From contig NZ_JBHOQV010000150.1 in assembly GCF_042408735.1 (NCBI RefSeq), positions 1 through 64,000 on the forward strand: a stretch of DNA of 64,000 nucleotides. The letters are read 5' to 3'. Positions 8,586-18,003 of this stretch are shown one piece after another. This stretch comes from Thermogemmatispora sp042408735 (GTDB lineage: Bacteria; Chloroflexota; Ktedonobacteria; Ktedonobacterales; Ktedonobacteraceae). The notes beneath the pieces were generated by a model. The model worked only from the letters and a program-made list of their open reading frames with translations. It was not told the DNA's origin and searched no databases. Position 1 is the first letter of the stretch. Every line of letters starts with the position of its first letter. Position numbers and translations under genes: made by a program.

Positions 8586-9989
8586 TCAGCCGCGCCTGGG
8601 AGATCCCCCGTGTGGCTGGGGTGGATAGGGCGCCCCACTACCCGTCGCTTCGAGCGGGGCGGCAAAGAGGGCCGCCGTGGGAAGCGAGAAAGTGGCATCC
8701 AGGACGGTCAGAACGGCGCCGAGGGCGATGGCGTTACCTTCGAGGGCGCTAGGCACAATCTGCGTCCCTTTCCAGGCGGCAGGCAGGCTGACCGAAGCGG
8801 CCACACGCCGCAGGGGGGCCAGCAGTAGCTCGCCGGCTCGCGCCACACCGCCATCCAGCACAATGACCGCGGGATTGAGCAGGTTGACCAGGCCGGCCAG
8901 AGCCAGGCCAAGACGCTCACCCGCGCGCTCAAGGGCAGCCTGGCTGGCAGCATCGCCCTGGCGAGCGGCCTCGATGACGTCGGCGATATCAACGCTCGAG
9001 CGAGCTGCCAGAGCGGGCGCTGGCAGCGGGCCAGTTTGCGCCGTCAGCTTGCGCTGCAGCGACTCCCCACGGCAGGCATCGGCCACAATGGCCCGCGCCC
9101 CCGCCAGGGTCTCCAGGCAGCCCCGATTGCCGCAGACGCAGGGAGGGCCGTTCTCATCGATACTCAGGTGGCCCAGCTCGCCAGCGCTACCCGTATGGCC
9201 GCGATAGATGCGCCCATCGATGATCAGGCCGCCGCCGATACCGGTACCCACCTTGATATAGGCCATCTGGCCCACACCGCGCCCGGCCCCGCAGCGGCTC
9301 TCGCCGAGCGCCCCCATGTTGGCATCGTTATCGATATACAGGGGACAGGGAAACTCGGCCTGCAGGCGCTGCCAGAGATCGAGATTATCCCAACCAGGCA
9401 TATGCGGCGGCGAGCTGAGACGACGCAGGTCCGGCGAGAGCGGCCCCGGAATACCCAGTCCGATCCCTAGCAGCATCTCCCATCCAACCCCCTGCTCGCT
9501 CAGGAAACGCCGCACCTCGCTTACCAGTAAGCGCAGACACTCCTCCGGTCCCCGCTCGGTATCGAAGGGCAAGGCCCGCTCGGCCACGATCTCGGGGGCC
9601 AGGTTGGTCAGGATCATCTTGAGATGCGTGCGCCCAACGTCCAGACCCAGGATGCGCCCGGCATCCGTATTAAAATGCACGAGGATAGCGCGCCTCCCTC
9701 CGCGCGGAGTGGCGTCGAGCAGGTGCCCCTCCCGAACCAGCCCCTCGCGCAGCAGGGCATCGACAATGCTGCTGACCGTTGTGCGCGAGAGTCCCAGACG
9801 CTGCGCCAGCATCACCCGCGCCAATGGCCCATGCTCACGAATATAGTTCAAGACCAGCAGGCGGTTGAACTGGCGAATGCGATGGAGGTCAGCCCCGCGC
9901 AGCGCCGGCGAGCCAGCCAGTCCCTCCTCGCTTCCCCCACGAGTCCCCGCCCCCAAATTGGCCAACAGAGAATGAATGCTTCGCTCCAC
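8586..9989 (-). CDS. ROK-family transcriptional repressor (XylR/NagC-like)
   Basis: A 467-residue regulator. An N-terminal winged helix (about residues 40-95: NRLLVLNYIREHGPLARVML, GLSRTTVSSIVDALLREG) is followed by a ROK sugar-kinase-like domain with LGLDVGRTHLK, IDNDANMGALGE, GTGIGGGLIIDG and the zinc motif CVCGNRGCLE. The start is GTG, with AAGGA seven bases upstream. The gene lies just upstream of the RbsB-type binding protein in the same direction, so it probably controls that sugar transporter and itself. The inducer is probably the transported sugar. Confidence 0.93.
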   Translation of the reverse strand: MERSIHSLLANLGAGTRGGSEEGLAGSPALRGADLHRIRQFNRLLVLNYIREHGPLARVMLAQRLGLSRTTVSSIVDALLREGLVREGHLLDATPRGGRRAILVHFNTDAGRILGLDVGRTHLKMILTNLAPEIVAERALPFDTERGPEECLRLLVSEVRRFLSEQGVGWEMLLGIGLGIPGPLSPDLRRLSSPPHMPGWDNLDLWQRLQAEFPCPLYIDNDANMGALGESRCGAGRGVGQMAYIKVGTGIGGGLIIDGRIYRGHTGSAGELGHLSIDENGPPCVCGNRGCLETLAGARAIVADACRGESLQRKLTAQTGPLPAPALAARSSVDIADVIEAARQGDAASQAALERAGERLGLALAGLVNLLNPAVIVLDGGVARAGELLLAPLRRVAASVSLPAAWKGTQIVPSALEGNAIALGAVLTVLDATFSLPTAALFAAPLEATGSGAPYPPQPHGGSPRRG

Positions 9990-10102
9990 AGATCAGTCCT
10001 TCTTGCCGCGCCTTCCTTGCCTCGCTTCTTGCCCTCGCCCCCCTCCACCCAAGCCACCCGCCCACCAGCAAGCCGAGGGCTTTCCATTCCAGGATACCGG
10101 GC

Positions 10103-10132
10103 ATTGTAGCATCAGGCCGCTTAGTTTGTCAA
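10103..10132 (-). promoter_or_regulatory. Sigma70-type promoter of the ROK gene
   Basis: Read leftwards: consensus -35 TTGACA (10127-10132), an 18-base spacer and -10 TACAAT (10103-10108). It lies about 115 bases upstream of the ROK start codon and is embedded in the operator palindrome. Confidence 0.7.
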
Positions 10133-10147
10133 CCGTCGCAACTAAGC
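10119..10147. promoter_or_regulatory. Probable ROK operator (autoregulation)
   Basis: GCTTAGTT (10119-10126) and AACTAAGC (10140-10147) form a perfect 8-13-8 inverted repeat overlapping the -35 box of the ROK promoter. Half-sites containing TTAGTTT resemble known XylR operators of the ROK family. Position and sequence together suggest autorepression. Confidence 0.6.
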
Positions 10148-10223
10148 AGGCCGCTCCGAGCAGGGAAGGGGCCGGCCCGTCAGCGCTCCCCTAGCCAGCC
10201 CAGCCCCTTCCCGCCGAGTCCGG

Positions 10224-13200
10224 CTAGCTCAGGGCGTAGGCGAAGATATGCAGGTGGCCCTGACTGACGGCAGCCGGCAGGGTAATGCTCGCCACGACCT
10301 TGCCCGTGGCCAGCGTGATGGGGGCGCTGGCGAAGAGGTAGGTTTCAACCTCCTGCGCCGTTCCCGAGCCGCTATTGCGATAGGGCATCTGGGCGGCAAC
10401 TACATTGCCATAGGCCGGCGAGCTGGCGCCGGCGTTGAGTGTCCAATCGCTAAAGCCGAGCTGGACCGTCTGTGTTGTGCCATCGGTGTAGGTAATGGTC
10501 AAGTTGCCGACCGAAGGACCATTGGTCGCGCTCCCCAGGAAAGTCAGGCGCGTGGCTCCGGCCTTGGGGGGCACCTGGATAGTCTGACCGGCGCACTGGA
10601 CATTATCCTGTGTCTCCACCGGCACATTGGGCCAGGTATAGCTGACGCCATTGACTGTGACCGTGGCGCCGGGCCTATAGCCCAGGCCGGCCAACAACTG
10701 GGCCGAGTAACTGAAGTGCGAGCCATCAAAGTCAGCGATGGTCGGCGTACGATCGTCCGAGATGCCAATGTTGTTGACCAGCGGCAGCAGGCTGCCCGCG
10801 GGCGCCACCAGGACGGCCAGCGTCATGGGGGGCAGCAGCGAGCCGTCGGCGGTGCGCACCTGGAAGGTGATGGTGGCATAGCCCTCCGGCTGGCTGGCGG
10901 CGGCGCTGACAGTCAGGGTCTGGCTGGCAGAGCCGTAGGAGGGCAGGCTAAAGCTGCCCGTAGCCGGCGAGATGCTCAGGCCCTCGGCTGGGGTTGCGCT
11001 CCAGCTCACGCTTTGGGTGCTGCCCAGGAGGTCGCGGGCTACCAGGCTGACCGACGCGCTGGCTCCGGGGGCAAGACTGAGGCGCGCGGGCGAGAAGCTA
11101 ACGCGGGCCGGCATCTGACCCTGGGCGTAAGACGGCGGGGCGTCGGCAGGATCACTGCCCCAGGAGGTATCGGGCGTCGTGGCCAGAACAAAGTCGAGGG
11201 TGCCCCCCTGGGAGACAAAGGAAGCCGGCAGCCAGGGCCGCGTTGTGGCCTGCCCATTGACGCGTAGGCTCTGCACATAGGGAGCCTCCGCGGCGGCCTG
11301 GGGAGCATTGATCTGGATGACCTGGCCGCTGGGGCGCGTCAGCTTGATGCTCGGAAAGAGCGGGCTGGCCAGAACCAGGTCGGCGCTGCCAGGCACAATG
11401 GGGAAGAAGCCCAGGGCGGCAAAGACGTACCAGGAGGACATTTCTCCGAGATCATCGTTGCCGGCCAGGCCGCCCGGGCCTGGCGCATAGAGCGTGTTCA
11501 CCACCTGGCGCACCACCTGCTGCGTCTTGTAGGGGGCGCCAGCATAGTCATACTCCCAGGGCGTTTCAAGCGTTGGCTCGTTCCCGAGGAAGGCATAGGG
11601 CTGGTCCGGCCCGGCATTGAGCTGGGAGAAAAAGTTATCCAGGCGCGGCAGCACCCTGGCGTTGCCGCCGAGGGCGTCAAAGAGTCCGCGCAGGTTGAAG
11701 GGCACCATCCAGTTGTATTGCGCCCCATTGCCTTCAACCCAGCCTGATTGACTGGCCGGATTGTAAGCCGCGGGGAAGGAGCCATCGGCGTTGCGCGGCT
11801 CAAGGTAGCCATCGGCGGGATTGAGCAGATTCTCCCAGTCCTGGGCCCGGGCCATGAACTTCTGGGCGTTGGCCTGGTCGCCCAGGGCTTGCGCCAAAGC
11901 CCCGATGGCGAAATCGGCGCTATCGTACTCTAGCTGCGTCGCCGCCGGACCATAGAAGTTGCAGCAGCCGTAGCCGCCATCCTGGGGCAGATAGCCCAGC
12001 TCTTCCAGGTAGCGCAGGCCCGGACGGATGTTGTTCGGCTGGGTGGCTTCCTGAATCATGGCCGCCAGAGCGGCCTGGGTATCGAAGTCCCGCGCCCCGA
12101 AGGCGTAGGCCCCGGCAATGATCGGGTCGGCAGGATCGCCCACCATGACGTAGGTCTCGCCGTTGGCCAGGCTCCACTTGGGCAACTGGCCGCTCTGCTG
12201 GTAGGCCAGCACCATCGACTGCACGATGTCGCTGGTCTCCTGGGGCGCCAGCAGGGCCAGGAGCTGGATCTCCGAGCGGTAGATATCCCAGCCGGAGTAG
12301 TTGGCGTAGAAGGCATGGCCGCGCGGCACGGTGTGCACCTGACCGTCGAAGCCAATGTACTGCCCGTTGACGTCCGAAAAGACGTTCGGCTGCAGCAGAA
12401 CATGGTAGAGGGCGGTGTAGAAGGTCGTGAGCTGGGCCGCGGTGCCGCCGCTCACCTGAATCTCGCCCAGCCAGCGATTCCAGGTCTCCTGCGCCTGCTG
12501 GCGCACCTGATCGAAGTCGCCAGCAGGGTCCTCGCTCTCAACGTTGAGGCGGGCATTGTCGATGCTGACAAAGGAGAGGCCGACACGCACGGTGACCGCG
12601 TTCTCGCGGGCCGTGTCAAAGGTGACAAAGGCCCCAGAGCCGGGACCGGAGACGGTGACGTCCGGATGCTGACGGGCCGCCTGGACGAGGGCGGGCGAGG
12701 GCCGGGCCCCACGGACCAGTTGGGCCTGGGCCGCCTGGACCCGGCTGACCTGGGAGGGCACTTGACTGCCACCACGCGCGCTGCGGCTGCCGCTGCTGAC
12801 GGCGTTATTATGCCAGGTGCCTACGCTGGCAAAGGGCTGGCTGAAGCTAGCCCAGAAGTAGAGGCGGTAGACGTTGCTGGCTCCGCAGAAGTGACCGCTG
12901 CTGACCCAGCCCGCGATGGTGCGGTTCGCCGGGTCAATGGAGACCTCAGCATCAAAGGCTCCGTTGGCCGAGCCGGAGACGTTGACCAGCATGGTCGCCG
13001 TCTGCCCCCGCGGATAAGTGAAGCGCCCGATGCCGCTGCGCTGGGTGACGCTTAGCTCCACTTTAACGCCGCTATCAAGGGTAACGGCATAGTAGCCGGC
13101 GCTGGCCTGCTCGTTGCTGTGGGAGAAGGTGGCAATGTAGCGCATGGGATCAGCCGCCGGCGAGTCGCTGACGGCTCCCAGGTAGGGCATGAAAGGGACA

Positions 13201-13559
13201 TCGCCATAGGCGCTGCAGCCGGCTCCGCTCAGATGGGTCAGGCTGAAGCCGCGCAGACGGTTGTCGTTGTACCAGTAGCCGCCCGGAACGTAGCTGACGG
13301 TGTCGGGACTCCACTGCACCATGCCAAAGGGGAGGTCGGCCCCGGGAAAGGTGTCTCCACCGCCAAAAGGCGCCCCTTGCTGAATGCCAGTGCCAGTGAA
13401 GGGGTCAACCAGGTCGGCCAGCTTGCTGGCCTGGGGCGGAGCCGGCGCGCGCCGCGCTGCCAATACCTGCTGCGGCGTGCCGCTCAAGAGGACAACTAGC
13501 AGTACGGTCAAGAGGATGACAGGGAAAAGCCAGGATCTCGCGTGTGTGACGTACCTCAT
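10224..13559 (-). CDS. Secreted GH92 alpha-mannosidase with C-terminal accessory domains
   Basis: A 1111-residue exported glycosidase. A Sec signal peptide covers residues 1-35 (hydrophobic PVILLTVLLVVLL, cleavage near VLA-A). GH92 hallmarks include VDPFTGTG and PGADLPFGMVQWSPDT near residue 50-80, YSGWDIYRSE, and GNDDLGEMSSWYVFAALGFF with the GNDD acidic motif. After the catalytic part come an immunoglobulin-like stretch (residues about 830-920, SVSLVARDLLGSTQSVSWSA) and a terminal beta-rich domain beginning LPLVNNIGISDD, similar in style to NPCBM or galactose-binding modules. It should trim alpha-mannosides outside the cell, feeding the adjacent sugar transporters. The start has GAGGAG nine bases upstream. 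Confidence 0.93.
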   Translation of the reverse strand: MRYVTHARSWLFPVILLTVLLVVLLSGTPQQVLAARRAPAPPQASKLADLVDPFTGTGIQQGAPFGGGDTFPGADLPFGMVQWSPDTVSYVPGGYWYNDNRLRGFSLTHLSGAGCSAYGDVPFMPYLGAVSDSPAADPMRYIATFSHSNEQASAGYYAVTLDSGVKVELSVTQRSGIGRFTYPRGQTATMLVNVSGSANGAFDAEVSIDPANRTIAGWVSSGHFCGASNVYRLYFWASFSQPFASVGTWHNNAVSSGSRSARGGSQVPSQVSRVQAAQAQLVRGARPSPALVQAARQHPDVTVSGPGSGAFVTFDTARENAVTVRVGLSFVSIDNARLNVESEDPAGDFDQVRQQAQETWNRWLGEIQVSGGTAAQLTTFYTALYHVLLQPNVFSDVNGQYIGFDGQVHTVPRGHAFYANYSGWDIYRSEIQLLALLAPQETSDIVQSMVLAYQQSGQLPKWSLANGETYVMVGDPADPIIAGAYAFGARDFDTQAALAAMIQEATQPNNIRPGLRYLEELGYLPQDGGYGCCNFYGPAATQLEYDSADFAIGALAQALGDQANAQKFMARAQDWENLLNPADGYLEPRNADGSFPAAYNPASQSGWVEGNGAQYNWMVPFNLRGLFDALGGNARVLPRLDNFFSQLNAGPDQPYAFLGNEPTLETPWEYDYAGAPYKTQQVVRQVVNTLYAPGPGGLAGNDDLGEMSSWYVFAALGFFPIVPGSADLVLASPLFPSIKLTRPSGQVIQINAPQAAAEAPYVQSLRVNGQATTRPWLPASFVSQGGTLDFVLATTPDTSWGSDPADAPPSYAQGQMPARVSFSPARLSLAPGASASVSLVARDLLGSTQSVSWSATPAEGLSISPATGSFSLPSYGSASQTLTVSAAASQPEGYATITFQVRTADGSLLPPMTLAVLVAPAGSLLPLVNNIGISDDRTPTIADFDGSHFSYSAQLLAGLGYRPGATVTVNGVSYTWPNVPVETQDNVQCAGQTIQVPPKAGATRLTFLGSATNGPSVGNLTITYTDGTTQTVQLGFSDWTLNAGASSPAYGNVVAAQMPYRNSGSGTAQEVETYLFASAPITLATGKVVASITLPAAVSQGHLHIFAYALS

Positions 13560-14379
13560 CGTGGCATTCTCCTCATCTCGTTCGTCGAGCGGCAGCCAGG
13601 TCTTTCTCTGACCGGCTGCCGGCCAGAAGACAACACGCTGGCAGACAGCGCCGCCCTGCTCCGACTGCCCCGGCCAGCTCTGGCCACCGGCGCGGCTACC
13701 TCCGGCCGGTGGTCGGTTGAGCCATCAGGCTGACAGCGCGCCAGATCGCCCACGGCTGCAGCCATGAGCAGTAGCTAGCTGCCTCGGCAACGCTTCGGTC
13801 CTGGTAAACGGCGGTAAAGACGGTCTCTGGGCCTGGACCCTGCTCCCCCAGCAGGCTCCAATACCCGGGAGTCGCTCTTGACGGGAAGGGCACCCCACCA
13901 GCCGGGCCTGTCGCTGTGGCCGCTTCTTTCCTGGCTGGCGCTTCCCGAGTTAATTGGTACATTTGACTATCTTACTCTCACAGGAGTAATGATACACCGC
14001 CTCCCTAAGATAGTCAAGTGTACCAACCAACTGGAGCGCTGGCAGCCCAGCATAGACAGCCTGGGGAGGGCGGAGCGCACGAGCCAGAGCATCTGGCCGG
14101 GGCGACGCCTCTCCTTGCGGCTCGAGCGGCCCTGGTTGAGGCTCCCTGGGTCAGGAGCGTCGGCGAGCTGACGGGCCGGCGGGAAGTGCCGCTGACCCTG
14201 GCCCTGTTCAAGAGCGGCCCCGCTCGATTATCATGTTAGGAGAACGAGCGAATGAGCGATGGCTAGTCCTGGCCGGTCCGGCTCGCGCACGAAGCCGGCC
14301 AGAGCCAGGCTCACTGATCAAGAGGACCTCTTCCTTTATCGAGCGCAAAGCAGTTACGTACCTACGAGGGAGTTATGGT
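13560..14379. other. Divergent regulatory region between GH92 and iolB
   Basis: No credible gene. The core is the inverted repeat and back-to-back promoter pair at 13954-14026. The rest is the long leaders of both genes, about 430 bases to GH92 and about 350 bases to iolB. Confidence 0.6.
13954..14026. promoter_or_regulatory. Long inverted repeat carrying divergent promoters
   Basis: Two 21-base arms, 13954-13974 and 14006-14026, are reverse complements at 20 of 21 positions, separated by 31 bases. Each arm begins TTGGTACA and contains a -35 box TTGACT. Leftwards, TTGACT (14012-14017), 17 bases and TATCAT (13989-13994) give a good promoter for GH92. Rightwards, TTGACT (13963-13968) with a weak TAATGA (13987-13992) points to iolB. 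One regulator binding both arms could control both sides. Confidence 0.55.
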
Positions 14380-15252
14380 ATGGGTTTGCTGATTCGTCCC
14401 CTGGCGCCAGCCCCTTTTGAGAGCGAGTTGCCGCAGGCGCGGCTGACCGTCACGCCGGCCTCGGCTGGCTGGCGCTACGTCTCCTTCACGGTTTACCACC
14501 TGCGCGCCGGTCAACGCCTGGCCGGAGCGGCGGAGGGGCAGGAGACGCTGGTGATTGTCCTGACGGGCGTAGGTGAAGCCAGGCTGAACGGCCAGGCCCT
14601 GGGAGAGGTGGGCGAGCGCTTGAGCGTCTTTGAGGAGCACGCTCCCTATGCGCTCTACCTCTCCGTCGATGGGCGCTACGAGATCGTCTCTCGCTCCGAG
14701 CAGATGGAGATCGCCGTGGCCGCCGCGCCAGCGAGCGAGCGTCACCTGCCGGCACGCCTGATCCGGCCCGAGGATATCAGTCTGGAGATCCGCGGTTCCG
14801 GCCAGACCGAGCGCCACATCCGCCATATTCTGGATACCGATCAGGAAGCTGAGCGCCTGATTGCAGTCGAGGTCATCACGCCAGGCGGCAACTGGTCTTC
14901 CTTTCCACCACACAAGCACGACAGCGAGAATCCGCCCCACGAGTCCTATCTGGAGGAGACCTACTATCACCACATTCAGCCGGCGGATGGCTTCGCCCTT
15001 CAGCGGGTCTACACCTATGACGGCCTGGACGAGACCCTGGCGGTCCACGATGGCGAGCTGGTCCTGGTGCCGCGTGGCTACCATACCGTCGCGGCGGTGC
15101 CGGGCTGCGACCTGTATTATCTGAACATCATGGCTGGACCACGCCGCGTCTGGCAGTACCAGGTCGATGCCGCTTTCCGGCGCCTCCTGCCGCCCTCTGG
15201 CTCTATCACGGGAAGCGTGCTCCGTCCCGGCAGCGGGCTGCCCGGACGCTGA
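14380..15252 (+). CDS. iolB: 5-deoxy-glucuronate isomerase (IolB) family
   Basis: A 290-residue double-cupin protein. In inositol breakdown IolB converts 5-deoxy-glucuronate to 2-deoxy-5-keto-gluconate. Diagnostic stretches are PPHKHDSENPPHESYLEETYYHH, with the metal-binding His/Glu set (given here only as HKHD...E...E), VLVPRGYHTVAAVPG and YYLNIMAGP near the C-terminus. The start at 14380 is chosen because GAGGGAG lies seven bases upstream; the longer frame from 14233 has an arginine-rich, unrelated extension. No other iol genes are in the window, and the next gene is a xylulokinase-like kinase, so the real substrate may be a related uronate or ketose. Confidence 0.88.
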   Translation: MGLLIRPLAPAPFESELPQARLTVTPASAGWRYVSFTVYHLRAGQRLAGAAEGQETLVIVLTGVGEARLNGQALGEVGERLSVFEEHAPYALYLSVDGRYEIVSRSEQMEIAVAAAPASERHLPARLIRPEDISLEIRGSGQTERHIRHILDTDQEAERLIAVEVITPGGNWSSFPPHKHDSENPPHESYLEETYYHHIQPADGFALQRVYTYDGLDETLAVHDGELVLVPRGYHTVAAVPGCDLYYLNIMAGPRRVWQYQVDAAFRRLLPPSGSITGSVLRPGSGLPGR

Positions 15253-15337
15253 GTTCGCCGCAGGCCATTCGGTCAGGCCAGATCGGGAAGCGAGAGCCGG
15301 GACAAGAGGATCAAGAGACGAAGGGGAGGAAGCCTTT

Positions 15338-16846
15338 ATGGGAACAATAACGGCTCTGCTCGGGATCGACCTGGGGACAAGCGCCCTCAAGGCGGTGATC
15401 ATTGATCTGGAGGGACGGACGCTGGGCGAAGGTCGGGCCGAGTATGCGCTTTTGACGCGGCGGCCCGGCTGGGTCGAGAGCATTCCCGCCGATTGGTGGC
15501 GTGCGACGCGCCTGGCAGTGCGAGAGGCGCGCGAGCGCGCGCCCCAATGCCAGATCGTGGGGCTGGGCCTGGCCGGCCAGATGCACGGCGTGGTACTGGT
15601 CGGTGCCGACGGGCAGCCAACGCGCCCCGCCATCCTCTGGCCCGATCGCCGTGCTGAAAAGGTCCTTGGCCGTTTCCGCGCGCTCCCCCCGGCCCTGCGA
15701 CAGCGCCTGGCCAATCCTCTGGTGCCGGGCATGGCCGGCCCGCTGCTTTGTTGGCTGGCCGAGCACGAGCCGGGCTGCTACGGCCGTTCTGTGCTGGCCC
15801 TCTCGCCCAAAGATTGGTTACGCCTGCGTCTGACGGCCCGCCGCTCGACCTCGACGACGATCGCCAGCGCGGTGACGGAGGCCAGCGATGCCTCGGCGAC
15901 GCTGCTCTACGATCTGCCGGCTGACCGCTGGGCCGAGGAGGTCATCGCGGCTCTGGGGTTGCGCCCCGCCTTGTTGCCGCCGCTGCTTGCCTCGACGGCG
16001 CAGGCCGGAACGCTCTCGCCCGAGGCCGCCGCGGCCCTGGAACTACCGAGCGGCCTGCCGGTGGCCACCGGGGCCGCCGATGTTGCCGCCTCTCTGTTGG
16101 GAGCCGGCGTGCTGACGCCCGGCACCCTGCTGCTGAGTCTGGGCACCGGGGTCCAGCTTGTGCTGCTTTGCGAGGAGCCACAGCCCGATCCGACTCTGCG
16201 TACCCATCTCTACCGCGCCGCCGATGGCCGCCACTGGTATCGAATGGCCGCCGTCCAGAACGGCGGGTTGGTCCTCGACTGGCTGCGTCGCCAACTGCGG
16301 GCGGAGTGGTCGGAGGTCTATGCCAGCCTGGAGCAGGTAGCGCCTGGGGCCGAGGGCCTGAGCTTCCTGCCGACGCTGACGCCCGAGCGACCCCACTACA
16401 GCGGGCCGCAGACGGGGGCCTTCCTCGGGCTGCGCCTGGAACACAGTCGCGCCCACCTGCTGCGCGCGGCCCTCGAGGGGGTGGCCTGCGGCATCCGCCT
16501 GGCCTTAGAGCGGCTCCCCGGGGCGGGCGAGGTTGGCAGCTTGCTGGTGGCCGGCGGTGGCAGCCTCCACCCGGCCTGGCGCCAGCTCCTCGCCGATTTG
16601 CTGGGCCGTCCCTTGCTCTCTCTGGAGGTCTCAGAGACCGCGGCCCGCGGCGCCGCCCTCCTGGCCGGCCTGGCCTCCGGCCTCTGGAGCGAGAGCCAGG
16701 AGCTGGCGCGCCTGGCCCCCGCCCGCAGCGTGGTGACTACGCCGGGCGAGCAGCAAGCGCGCTGCGCCGGGCTGTATGCTCGCTACCTGGAGCTGCTGGC
16801 CCGCGAGCGCCACTCGGACACGCCCTCTCCTCTTGCCGGGGAGTGA
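15338..16846 (+). CDS. xylB: Xylulokinase-like FGGY carbohydrate kinase
   Basis: A 502-residue kinase with both FGGY halves: phosphate motif LLGIDLGTSALKAVIIDLEG near the N-terminus, GLGLAGQMHGVVLVG, PAILWPDRRAE, LSPKDWLRLRLT, GAADVAASLLGAGV and the adenosine motif LLVAGGGSLHPAWRQLL near residue 400. MHG and WPDRR fit the D-xylulokinase branch. GGGGAGGA lies eight bases before the ATG. It follows iolB by 85 bases in the same direction, so a co-transcribed sugar or cyclitol module is likely. Specificity cannot be settled by eye. Confidence 0.87.
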   Translation: MGTITALLGIDLGTSALKAVIIDLEGRTLGEGRAEYALLTRRPGWVESIPADWWRATRLAVREARERAPQCQIVGLGLAGQMHGVVLVGADGQPTRPAILWPDRRAEKVLGRFRALPPALRQRLANPLVPGMAGPLLCWLAEHEPGCYGRSVLALSPKDWLRLRLTARRSTSTTIASAVTEASDASATLLYDLPADRWAEEVIAALGLRPALLPPLLASTAQAGTLSPEAAAALELPSGLPVATGAADVAASLLGAGVLTPGTLLLSLGTGVQLVLLCEEPQPDPTLRTHLYRAADGRHWYRMAAVQNGGLVLDWLRRQLRAEWSEVYASLEQVAPGAEGLSFLPTLTPERPHYSGPQTGAFLGLRLEHSRAHLLRAALEGVACGIRLALERLPGAGEVGSLLVAGGGSLHPAWRQLLADLLGRPLLSLEVSETAARGAALLAGLASGLWSESQELARLAPARSVVTTPGEQQARCAGLYARYLELLARERHSDTPSPLAGE

Positions 16847-16889
16847 GCGGCCCGCTCGGGCCGAGCCGAGCAGGATCCGGCCCCTCTGC

Positions 16890-17774
16890 TCAGGCCGGTT
16901 TCTGTCCCCAGGCCGTTACGGCTACCGCCAGGCCGCAGAAGTCATCGGCCTGCATCTCGGCCAGCGCTTGCTGCGCCAGATGCTCCAGCTCTTCTTTGCT
17001 GGCCAGGCCCATCTGGATGAGGAAGGGCTGCGAGACCTGCAGCAGGATCATGACATCCTTGAAGAAGCTGTAGTGGGCTGGCGACTCGCTCGACCAGTCC
17101 AGGGCACTGGCGTGCAGGCGCACCTGCTCGAAGCCAGCCTGGCGCAGCAGGTGCGTGAGCTGCGGCGTGATCCCGATATGGCGCCCGTCCGGCGAGAAGC
17201 TCTGGCCGGCACGCTTGAGAGCCTGAAAGCCGAGAGCAAAAAAGCGCTCGGTCGCTTCGCTGTTGGTGAGCGGCCCTTCGGTGTCCGTCAGGTAGAGCAG
17301 GCCGCCGGGCTTCAGCAGGCGCCAGCACTCTTTGAGCAGCTCGGGCCAGGCTGCTGGTAGCATGAAGCTGCTCAGCAGGCGGCCATTGATGACATCGAAG
17401 GAGGCATCGGGGAAGGTCATCGGCTTCATCACATCCATGACCAGGAAGCGGGCGTTCTCCAGACGTCGTGACTGGGCCTGAGCGCGCGCGTACTCGATCA
17501 TGCTCAGACTGATATCGACGCCGATGAAGATGGCCTGGGGGTAGGTGAAAGCCGCTTCCAACACCCAGCCGCCGGGTCCACAGGCCAGATCAAGCACGCG
17601 CGCCCCGTCCGCAAGAGCCAGCTCGTCGGGGAAGATCCCGCCCATCGCCTCGATGGCCAGACGATTTTGATGGATCAGGCGCGCCAGTTCTTCGGCCAGC
17701 TCGGTATCGATGTGGTAAGTTGAGCCGGCACCGGTCTCCGGTCCGGCGCCGTCATGCTCAGCAGGGGAAGGCAT
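16890..17774 (-). CDS. Class I SAM-dependent methyltransferase, paralogue of the gene at the left edge
   Basis: A complete 294-residue methyltransferase. The SAM motif is VLDLACGPGGWVLEAA, followed by FIGVDISLSMIEYAR (acidic end of strand 2), VMDVMKPMTFPDASFDVINGR and LLKPGGLLYLTDTEG. From about residue 195 to the end it tracks the protein encoded at 1-639 closely. GAGGAG lies nine bases upstream of the ATG. It converges with xylB, the stop codons being about 45 bases apart. The substrate is unknown; the family includes methyltransferases for quinones, small molecules and lipids. Confidence 0.9.
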   Translation of the reverse strand: MPSPAEHDGAGPETGAGSTYHIDTELAEELARLIHQNRLAIEAMGGIFPDELALADGARVLDLACGPGGWVLEAAFTYPQAIFIGVDISLSMIEYARAQAQSRRLENARFLVMDVMKPMTFPDASFDVINGRLLSSFMLPAAWPELLKECWRLLKPGGLLYLTDTEGPLTNSEATERFFALGFQALKRAGQSFSPDGRHIGITPQLTHLLRQAGFEQVRLHASALDWSSESPAHYSFFKDVMILLQVSQPFLIQMGLASKEELEHLAQQALAEMQADDFCGLAVAVTAWGQKPA

Positions 17775-18003
17775 GACTTTGCTCTCCTCTTTGCTGCACT
17801 AGCTGCGTTCCTCTCAGATCAGGAGGCTGTCTCGCCGCTGCAGGAGAGGCGCCGCCGATCCCCGGTCTTGTTACCCAAGATCTCATCAGAGGCACCTCCC
17901 GGCGGTCTCGCATGTTCTGCCTCTTCGCTGAGGATAGCAGAGTCAGCGCCGGCTGGCAAGCCGGAGTCTGACAGAGGGGCAACCAGGCAGAGGCTCTGGC
18001 ACG

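Noticed and set aside
13696..14171. Short frames in the divergent region before iolB
   Set aside because: They cross the promoter repeat and have no coding features.
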